Part shown: positions 6,123 through 11,028 of the stretch, piece by piece
How positions within the stretch are numbered: position 1 is the first letter of the stretch
Layout of the letters: each line of letters begins with the position of its first letter
Origin: an uncultured Eubacteriales bacterium
GTDB lineage: Bacteria; Bacillota; Clostridia; Oscillospirales; Oscillospiraceae
Reading direction: 5' to 3'
DNA length: 11,028 bases
Assembly (NCBI GenBank): GCA_900546485.1
Contig: URDK01000085.1
Coordinates: forward strand, 1 to 11,028
Translations under genes and position numbers: made by a program
The notes under the pieces: model-generated
Told to the model about the DNA's origin: nothing
Seen by the model: only the letters and a program-made list of their open reading frames with translations
Database searches by the model: none

Positions 6123-6167
6123 ATCCTTATCTCCCAGTAATAGTAACTTTAGTTTCACATTGGCTAC

Positions 6168-6196
6168 ATTAAAGCACTGCGCGCCCGCTCTGTCAA
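6168..6196 (-). promoter_or_regulatory. Promoter of the XRE regulator gene at 5526-6122
   Basis: On the minus strand a perfect TTGACA (plus 6191-6196), a 17-bp spacer and TTTAAT (plus 6168-6173, 5 of 6). The start near 6161 gives a leader of about 40 nt that contains the motif at 6135-6146. Confidence 0.7.
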
Positions 6197-6227
6197 GGCG
6201 CGGGGCAAATTGTTCACAAACTACGGC

Positions 6228-6256
6228 TGGACTCTGTGAATTTTTTGTGTTATCAT
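6228..6256 (+). promoter_or_regulatory. Predicted promoter of the LCP gene
   Basis: TGGACT (6228-6233), a 17-bp spacer and TATCAT (6251-6256), with TG one base upstream of the -10 (extended -10 element). Transcription from about 6263 would give a leader of roughly 150 nt that includes the hairpin element at 6295-6379. Confidence 0.5.
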
Positions 6257-6280
6257 GCGCTCTGCTGGAACAAAATATGT

Positions 6281-6294
6281 TTGACTGAAGTCAA
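6281..6294. promoter_or_regulatory. 14-bp dyad, possible operator
   Basis: TTGACTGAAGTCAA is a perfect dyad (TTGACT-GA-AGTCAA). It lies just downstream of the predicted LCP transcription start and directly abuts the 85-nt hairpin element. It could be an operator; no cognate regulator is evident. Confidence 0.3.
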
Positions 6295-6379
6295 TACCCT
6301 CAGTGTACAAAGGCCAACACGGTTTTTCGGGGCCAAGATGACCGCTGGCAGGCGCGTTGCCCTTTGTACGCTGAGGGTA
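6295..6379. repeat. 85-nt MITE-like inverted-repeat hairpin
   Basis: The left end TACCCTCAGTGTACAAAGG (6295-6313) is complementary to the right end CCTTTGTACGCTGAGGGTA (6361-6379) with a single G-U-type position. After one mismatch the stem continues inward through CAAC/GTTG (6315-6318 with 6356-6359) and CG/CG. An inner GCCA/TGGC stem can form at 6332-6335 and 6346-6349. The ends start and finish with TA, so CCCTCAG ends flanked by TA duplications (as for IS630/mariner-derived elements) are possible. No coding capacity. It occupies the LCP leader, on the transcribed side of the predicted promoter. Confidence 0.6.
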
Positions 6380-6414
6380 ATACACCTGAAGAAAGCAAAA
6401 GGGGTGCTACAATA

Positions 6415-7563
6415 GTGAACAGAGACAAAGACAGCAGCCGGGAGGCCACCCCGGGAAAGGGCCGCAAGGCTGCAAAGCGCGGCTCGAAGGCCGCAATAGT
6501 TATCTGCGTCATACTGGTGCTGGTTTTCGGCGCCGTGGCTGCATATATGATATGGGAGAAGCCGCCCGAGAGGCCGGGCAGCGGACTTGTGGACCCGATC
6601 GCTCCGAGCGTGTCGCCCACAGGCGACGCCTCCGTCTCGCCCAGCGTTGAACCCACTGAGGACCCGAACGCCGGCGCGCCCGCCTCGCTCAACGAGAACA
6701 TGTACACCTTCCTCGTCGTCGGCCTCGACAAGGTCGGCTACAACACGGACACCATGATGGTCGGCCGTCTGGACACCGAGACGCATGAGATAAACGTCGT
6801 CAGCATCCCGCGCGACACGATGGTCAACGTCTCCTGGTCCGTCAAGAAGGTCAACACGCTCTATGCCGCGGACATCAACAGCGGCGGCAACGGCATTGAC
6901 GGGCTCATGGACGGACTCAAGGACATCCTCGGTTTCGAGATAGACTGCTATGCCGTCGTCGACCTCGACGCCTTTGTCCAGCTCGTGGACGCCATCGGCG
7001 GCGTAGACTACGACGTGCCCGTGGACATGAACTACTACGACCCGACGCAGGACCTCTATATCAGCATTCCCGCCGGCATGCAGCACCTTGACGGCGAGGA
7101 GGCGCTCAAGGTCGTGCGTTACCGCTCCGGCTACGCCAATGCCGATATCGGCCGCATAGACACACAGCAGGACTTCCTCATGTCCGTTGCGAGCCAGATG
7201 CTCACCCTCGGAAACATCCCGAACCTGCCCACCTTCATCGACATCTTCGTCAACAACGTGGACACCAACCTCTCCGCCGAGAACATCGCCTTCTTCGCTC
7301 GCCAGTTCCTGCTGTGCAAGAGCGAGGACATCCATTTCTACACCATGCCCTACTACGGCGACAGCGTCAAGGGCCTCTCCTACGTCTCCATAGACATCGA
7401 CGAGTGGCTCAAGATGGTCAATGACTGCCTGAATCCCTATGACCAGGACGTCACCGAGGCGAACGTGAATATCCTGACCCACTCCTCCTCGGGCTTCTAC
7501 TCCACCACCGGCTACATCGCCGGCGGGCCGGATTCCTTCTACGACAACACCGGCGCAGGCTGA
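6415..7563 (+). CDS. LytR-CpsA-Psr (LCP) family cell-wall glycopolymer ligase
   Basis: The protein is 382 aa. A short basic cytoplasmic tail (1-25) is followed by one membrane helix (26-46, AIVICVILVLVFGAVAAYMI), a Pro/Ser-rich extracellular linker (50-92) and the LCP domain (about 96-310). Family residues seen: VVGLD (101-105), TDTMMVG (111-117), SIPRDT (130-135) and RYRSGYANADIGRIDTQQ (235-252), which supply the Asp and Arg residues that bind the pyrophosphate of the lipid-linked donor. LCP enzymes attach teichoic-acid-like or capsular polymers to peptidoglycan, or trim them. About 70 residues follow the core domain, ending in a Ser/Gly-rich tail. I chose the GTG at 6415 because of GGGGTG upstream (6401-6406); an in-frame TTG at 6364 lies inside the hairpin and has no good ribosome site. 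Single-gene unit with its own terminator. Confidence 0.92.
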   Translation: MNRDKDSSREATPGKGRKAAKRGSKAAIVICVILVLVFGAVAAYMIWEKPPERPGSGLVDPIAPSVSPTGDASVSPSVEPTEDPNAGAPASLNENMYTFLVVGLDKVGYNTDTMMVGRLDTETHEINVVSIPRDTMVNVSWSVKKVNTLYAADINSGGNGIDGLMDGLKDILGFEIDCYAVVDLDAFVQLVDAIGGVDYDVPVDMNYYDPTQDLYISIPAGMQHLDGEEALKVVRYRSGYANADIGRIDTQQDFLMSVASQMLTLGNIPNLPTFIDIFVNNVDTNLSAENIAFFARQFLLCKSEDIHFYTMPYYGDSVKGLSYVSIDIDEWLKMVNDCLNPYDQDVTEANVNILTHSSSGFYSTTGYIAGGPDSFYDNTGAG

Positions 7564-7577
7564 TACAAAACACGATA

Positions 7578-7609
7578 AAGCTCCCCGTCTCCGGGCGGGG
7601 AGCTTTTTT
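7578..7609 (+). terminator. Rho-independent terminator after the LCP gene
   Basis: AAGCTCCCCG (7578-7587) pairs with CGGGGAGCTT (7596-7605), loop of 8 nt, and the T-run extends to 7609. It starts 15 nt after the stop codon. Confidence 0.9.
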
Positions 7610-7631
7610 GCTGCCGCAGCAGTCCTCCGCA

Positions 7632-7677
7632 TTGAACCGCCGGTTCAAAAATTTTTGTACAAACTGTACCGCCGGTA
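7632..7677. promoter_or_regulatory. Twin dyads with an identical ACCGCCGGT core
   Basis: TTGAACCGCCGGTTCAA (7632-7648) is a perfect 8+1+8 dyad. A second dyad, TACCGCCGGTA (7667-7677), shares the nine-base core ACCGCCGGT. The centres are at 7640 and 7672, 32 bp or about three helical turns apart, so both would face the same side of the helix. A further dyad, GTACAAACTGTAC (7657-7669), overlaps the second site. They precede the XRE-ABC operon, as expected for operator sites of an autoregulator; the binding protein is inferred, not shown. Confidence 0.55.
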
Positions 7678-7698
7678 TCTGTTGAAATTGCCGCATGG

Positions 7699-7707
7699 TG
7701 ATAAAAT
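7699..7707 (+). promoter_or_regulatory. Possible extended -10 promoter of the XRE-ABC operon
   Basis: TGATAAAAT has the TG-n form followed by TAAAAT (7702-7707). No good -35 lies 17 bp upstream; TTGAAA (7682-7687) is only 14 bp away. A weak, activator-dependent promoter is possible, with the twin dyads just upstream. The start would be only about 16 nt before the ATG, which is short. Confidence 0.35.
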
Positions 7708-7729
7708 AAACGCAGTTCGGAGGTGCGAA

Positions 7730-8800
7730 ATGAAACTCACGATATCTGAAAACATAAGCGCGCTGCGCCGCGAGGCGGGCATGACGCAGGAGCGGCTGGC
7801 GGAGGCGCTGGGCGTGAGCTTTGCGGCGGTCAGCAAGTGGGAGCGCGGCGCGGCGACGCCGGAGCTGGGCCTCATCGCCGACATGGCGGAGCTCTTCGAC
7901 GTGTCCATCGACGCCCTGACGGGTTTTGAGCTTTGCGGCGGGCTCGAGGAGACCGTGGAGCGGCTCAAGGCCCGTGTCCACGACCGGGAGAGCGGCGCGC
8001 TGGAGGAGGCGGAATCAGCGCTCCGGCGCTGGCCGAACAGCTTCGAGGTCGCCTATTACGCCGCGGACAACTACGACGTGCGCGGCATCAGCACGGGCGA
8101 CGACGCGCTGCTCCGCAGGGCGCTGGAGCTCTACCGCCGCGCCTGCCGCCTCATCGCGCAGAACCGGGACGCGGACATCAGCGAGGCCACGCTCTATCGA
8201 GCCATGGCAAGCATCCACATCTCGCTCGGCGAGCCGGAAAAGGGCATAGAGCTTCTGCGCGCGCACAACCCCTGCCAATTAAACGACGCGCTCATCGGCA
8301 AGGCCCTCGCCTCGGTCTGTGAGGACATAGAGGGCGCAGTGCCGTATCTCTCCAGGGCGCTGCTCGACCTCACCGTTACACACATGCAGGTGGTCACGGG
8401 CTATGTCAATGTCTATTTCAAGCGCGGGGACTACGAGGGCGCACTCGCCGTGCTCGACTGGGCGCTGGCCTTCTACCCCGGTCTCGCAAAGCCGGGGGAG
8501 CCGAATTTTCTCAACAAGGGCGAGGCTGCGCTGCTGGCCATCCGCGCCGAGGTCCTGCTGCAGCTCGGGGACGCGGAGAGCGCTGCGGAGAGCCTCCGCC
8601 GCGCTCAGGACGTCGCGCTGCGCTTCGACGCCGCACCCAGCTGCGACGTGACGCGGCTGCGCTTCATCTCCCCGGACACGGTGGCCTCCTCGGTGGACGA
8701 CCTGGGCGAGACGGCGCTCTCCGGCGTCGAGAAGTTCATCGCGGAGTTTGACGACGCCGCGCTCTCCGCGCTCTGGGAGGACCTGCGCCGTGAAGAGTGA
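7730..8800 (+). CDS. XRE-family regulator with C-terminal helical (TPR-like) repeats
   Basis: The protein is 356 aa. Residues 5-64 are a Cro/CI-like helix-turn-helix: ISALRREAGMTQERLAEALG (9-28), VSFAAVSKWERGAATPELGL (29-48) and MAELFDVSIDALTG (52-65). The rest (about 72-350) is alpha-helical with TPR-like helix pairs, for example AEVLLQLGDAESAAESLRRA (273-292) and YFKRGDYEGALAVLDWAL (229-246). Such regulators often sense a peptide or protein through the repeats; the effector is unknown. I chose the ATG at 7730 for its GGAGGTG site (7719-7725) and because the HTH begins right after it; the longer open frame upstream is the promoter region. The stop codon overlaps the next gene by 11 nt, so the two are probably translationally coupled and this protein likely controls the exporter. 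Confidence 0.88.
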   Translation: MKLTISENISALRREAGMTQERLAEALGVSFAAVSKWERGAATPELGLIADMAELFDVSIDALTGFELCGGLEETVERLKARVHDRESGALEEAESALRRWPNSFEVAYYAADNYDVRGISTGDDALLRRALELYRRACRLIAQNRDADISEATLYRAMASIHISLGEPEKGIELLRAHNPCQLNDALIGKALASVCEDIEGAVPYLSRALLDLTVTHMQVVTGYVNVYFKRGDYEGALAVLDWALAFYPGLAKPGEPNFLNKGEAALLAIRAEVLLQLGDAESAAESLRRAQDVALRFDAAPSCDVTRLRFISPDTVASSVDDLGETALSGVEKFIAEFDDAALSALWEDLRREE

Positions 8801-10496
8801 ATCCGCGCCGCTCCGCGCGCAGTTTTTCCGAGGGAACCGGCTGAACTTCGCCCTGGCCCTGCTCGCCTCGCTGCTCACCGCCGGGCTGAACCTGCTCATC
8901 GCCCGCGTCTTACAGCAGATGATAGACGCCGTCTCCATTGTCCCGGGCGCGCCCGGCCTCGGGGAGCTCGCGCTCGACATTGGCCTCATATTCGTGCTCA
9001 TCGCCGCCTTAAAGGCGCTTGAATACTACGCCAAGCCGCGCTTTCTGGAACGGGCGATGCGGCAGTACAAGGGCCGCGCCTTCGAGCTCCTGACGCAAAA
9101 GAGCATCGCGGCCTTCTCCGCCGAGGACAGCGCCGTGTACCTCTCCGCCTTCTCCAACGACGCGGCAAGCGTGGAGCGCGGCTGCCTCGAGTGGCTCTTT
9201 TCCCTGGCCTCCAACGCCGTCCTCGCCCTGGGCGCGCTCGTGATGATGCTCGCGTACAGCCCGCTGCTGACGGTCATATCCTGCGCCTTTTTCGCGCTGC
9301 CCATCGCGGCCTCCCTCGCCGCCGGGGACCGGGTGGAGAGGGCTGAGCGCAGCGTCTCGGACCTCAACGGGGAGCTCACGGCCTCGCTCAGGGACAGTCT
9401 CGGCGGCTTTTCGGTCATCAAGAGCTTCAAGGCCGAGGCGGCGATGGCGGCGCTCTTCTCCCGCGGCAACGCCGGGGTGGAACGGGCCAAGTGCCGGAAG
9501 CGTCGGCTCGTTACCCTCATCGGCGCGCTCGGCTCCCTCGCGGGCGTCACAGCCCAGCTCGGCGTCTTTTTCGTAGGCGCCTGGCTGGCGCTCTCGGGCA
9601 GCGGCATCACGCCGGGCGTACTTATAGTCTTCATAACGCTCACGGCATACGTCATAACGCCCATCAGCGAGTTCCCGGAGCAGCTAGCTGCGATGAAGGC
9701 GGGCCTCGCGCTCACCGACAAGCTCTCCGCCGCGCTCTCCGACAATGTCCGCGGCGGGGGTTCTCTCCCGGCTGATCTCGGGCAGGGCATAGAGCTCCGG
9801 CACGTCTCCTTCGGCTACGAGCCGGGCTGCGAGGTGCTGCATGATATCACAGCGAGCTTCCGCCCCGGCGAGTGCTGCGCTGTGGTCGGCGCCTCCGGCA
9901 GCGGCAAGTCCACCCTGCTGCGGCTGCTGATGGCCTCTCACGCCGACTACTCCGGCGAAATACGCCTCGGCGGGCACGAGCTGCGGGAGCTCAGCAGCGA
10001 GTCGCTCTACGACCTCGTCTCCGTCATCGAGCAGAACGTCTTTGTGTTCAACGCCTCCATCCGGGACAACATCACCATGTTCAGCCCCTTCCCCGAGGCG
10101 GAGGTCGAGAGGGCCATAGAGCTCTCCGGGCTCTCGTCGCTCGTGGCGGAGCGCGGCGGGGACTACCTCTGCGGCGAGAACGGCAGCAGCCTCTCCGGCG
10201 GCGAGGGGCAGCGCATCTCCATTGCCCGCAGCCTCCTGCGCCGCTCTGAGGTATTGCTGGTGGACGAGGCGACCGCCGCGCTCGACGCCGCGACGGCGTA
10301 TCAGGTCACGGACGCCATACTCTCCCTCGATGGCATGACCCGCATCCTCGTCACCCACAGCCTCGACGCCGCGCTGCTCCGGCGCTGTGACCGCATCCTC
10401 GCGCTCCGCGGCGGGCGCATCGTCGAGAGCGGCACTTTCGATGAGCTGATGTCGCGCCGCGGCTACTTCTACTCCCTCTACACCGTCTCTCAGTAA
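8790..10496 (+). CDS. ABC exporter half-transporter (fused membrane and ATPase domains)
   Basis: The protein is 568 aa, the usual size of a half-transporter that works as a dimer. Six membrane helices lie within about 15-295. The ATPase domain (about 333-560) shows the A-loop tyrosine FGY (341-343), Walker A GASGSGKST (367-375), Q-loop Q415 (EQNVF), signature LSGGE (468-472), Walker B LLVDEA (489-494) with catalytic E493, D-loop ALD (497-499) and the switch histidine H523 (VTHS). All key residues are present, so it should be active. There is no N-terminal peptidase domain. The cargo cannot be told: drug, lipid or peptide are all possible. The start is GTG at 8790, with GGGAGG (8775-8780) 9 nt upstream and an 11-nt overlap with the regulator gene, indicating translational coupling. 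Confidence 0.93.
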   Translation: MKSESAPLRAQFFRGNRLNFALALLASLLTAGLNLLIARVLQQMIDAVSIVPGAPGLGELALDIGLIFVLIAALKALEYYAKPRFLERAMRQYKGRAFELLTQKSIAAFSAEDSAVYLSAFSNDAASVERGCLEWLFSLASNAVLALGALVMMLAYSPLLTVISCAFFALPIAASLAAGDRVERAERSVSDLNGELTASLRDSLGGFSVIKSFKAEAAMAALFSRGNAGVERAKCRKRRLVTLIGALGSLAGVTAQLGVFFVGAWLALSGSGITPGVLIVFITLTAYVITPISEFPEQLAAMKAGLALTDKLSAALSDNVRGGGSLPADLGQGIELRHVSFGYEPGCEVLHDITASFRPGECCAVVGASGSGKSTLLRLLMASHADYSGEIRLGGHELRELSSESLYDLVSVIEQNVFVFNASIRDNITMFSPFPEAEVERAIELSGLSSLVAERGGDYLCGENGSSLSGGEGQRISIARSLLRRSEVLLVDEATAALDAATAYQVTDAILSLDGMTRILVTHSLDAALLRRCDRILALRGGRIVESGTFDELMSRRGYFYSLYTVSQ

Positions 10497-10500
10497 AAAA

Positions 10501-10529
10501 GGCTCCCCGCGCGGGCGGGGAGCCTTTTT
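10501..10529. terminator. Bidirectional rho-independent terminator
   Basis: GGCTCCCCGC (10501-10510) and GCGGGGAGCC (10515-10524) form a perfect 10-bp stem with a 4-nt loop. It is flanked by AAAAAA on the left (10495-10500, overlapping the exporter stop codon) and TTTTT on the right, so it carries a U-tract in both directions. It serves the ABC exporter gene and the converging dehydrogenase gene. Confidence 0.92.
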
Positions 10530-10544
10530 ATCATCATTATCTGC

Positions 10545-11028
10545 TCACATCAGCTTGCGGAAGAGGGCGGTGAGGTCCTCGATGCTGGTGTCCTTGGGGT
10601 TGCCGGGGCAGCAGGCGTCGTTATAGGCGCTCTCGGCGAGGAAGGGCAGGTCCTCCTCCTTCAGGGCCTCGAGCTTGGAGGGGATGCCGACGTCCTCGGA
10701 GAGCTTGCGGACGGCGTCGACGGCGGCCTTGCGGTACTCGGCCTGGCTCATGGAGTCCACGCCCTGGACGCCCATGGCGCGGGCGATCTCGCGGTAGCGC
10801 TCGCCAGTGCAGTCGGCGTTATACTCCATGACGATGGGCAGCATCATCGCGCAGGCGACGCCGTGCGGCGTGTCGTACACCGCGCCCAGCGTGTGGGCCA
10901 TGCTGTGGGCGATGCCGAGGCCGACGTTCGAGAAGCCCATGCCCGCGATATACTGGCCGAGAGCCATGCCCTCGCGGCCCTCCTTGGTGCCCGCGACGGC
11001 GCCGCGGAGGTTCTTGGAGATGAGCTCG
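10545..11028 (-). CDS. Iron-containing alcohol dehydrogenase, FucO-like (C-terminal part)
   Basis: Only the last 160 residues are in the window; the frame runs open to the right edge, so the start is outside. The visible part is the C-terminal helical domain of group III (iron-dependent) alcohol dehydrogenases: GQYIAGMGFSNVGLGIAHSM, then AHTLGAVYDTPHG, then MEYNADCTGERYREIARAMG. The two histidines 14 residues apart (AHSMAH and TPHG) sit where FucO has its iron ligands H263 and H277. It is close in motif to E. coli FucO (lactaldehyde reductase / 1,2-propanediol oxidoreductase), but this family also includes butanol and other alcohol dehydrogenases, so the substrate is not settled. Probably cytoplasmic and NAD(P)-dependent. 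It ends at the shared bidirectional terminator. Confidence 0.92.
   Translation of the reverse strand, partial: ELISKNLRGAVAGTKEGREGMALGQYIAGMGFSNVGLGIAHSMAHTLGAVYDTPHGVACAMMLPIVMEYNADCTGERYREIARAMGVQGVDSMSQAEYRKAAVDAVRKLSEDVGIPSKLEALKEEDLPFLAESAYNDACCPGNPKDTSIEDLTALFRKLM

Noticed and set aside
6364..6366. TTG as an upstream start for the LCP gene
   Set aside because: It lies inside the hairpin stem and has no clear ribosome site. The GTG at 6415 has GGGGTG upstream and gives a normal N-terminus.
6295..6379. Invertible promoter (phase-variable switch)
   Set aside because: The inverted repeats enclose under 50 bp with no promoter-like boxes inside, and no recombinase gene is nearby. A hairpin or MITE-like element fits better.
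6253..7632. Long minus-strand open frame opposite the LCP gene
   Set aside because: Its Val/Asp/His-rich translation has no family motif, while the plus-strand LCP motifs are complete.
7632..7656. Second terminator of the LCP transcript (dyad followed by AAAATTTTT)
   Set aside because: A strong terminator already lies at 7578-7609, and As separate the stem from the T-run. The matching dyad core at 7668-7676 makes an operator more likely, though the alternative is not excluded.

Overview
The window looks like chromosomal DNA from a GC-rich Clostridia-type Firmicute, probably Oscillospiraceae-like. The grounds are the high GC content, strong AGGAGG-type ribosome sites, sigma-A-like promoters spaced 17 bp, a Firmicutes-type L10 leader ahead of rplJ, and compact GC-rich terminators. 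This placement is inference from sequence style; there is no 16S rRNA or other phylogenetic marker in the window apart from L10 and L7/L12.

Layout, left to right. A palindromic repeat sits at the left edge. Next come four minus-strand units: a membrane protein with a degenerate kinase C-lobe and a C-type-lectin-like domain (79-1584), an NSS/SNF-family sodium-coupled transporter (1719-3113), the ribosomal stalk pair rplL-rplJ with its own promoter, L10 leader and attenuator (3344-4463), and a small GtrA-family membrane protein (4476-4937). A divergent promoter region then drives a cysteine-rich orphan protein on the plus strand (5093-5479). It converges on a minus-strand XRE-type regulator (5526-6122) across a strong terminator. 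On the plus strand follow a LytR-CpsA-Psr (LCP) cell-wall protein (6415-7563), whose leader holds an 85-nt MITE-like hairpin, and a two-gene unit: an XRE/helical-repeat regulator (7730-8800) overlapping a half-size ABC exporter (8790-10496). The right edge holds the 3' part of a FucO-like iron alcohol dehydrogenase on the minus strand (10545-11028), separated from the exporter by a bidirectional terminator.

How the genes work together. Only three groups show functional linkage in the sequence: rplJ-rplL (ribosomal stalk, autoregulated by L10), the XRE-ABC pair (translationally coupled, behind two matching dyads 32 bp apart), and possibly the GtrA/orphan divergent pair. The other genes are single units with their own promoters and terminators. 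The most notable points are the kinase-like protein with no N-lobe and no catalytic residues fused through a membrane helix to a lectin-like domain, the separation of rplJL from the usual rplKA and rpoBC neighbours, the rplJ promoter embedded in the end of the GtrA gene, the hairpin element in the LCP leader, and the twin dyads ahead of the XRE-ABC operon. I see no CRISPR array, tRNA, rRNA, integrase or transposase. No intergenic stretch exceeds 300 bases.
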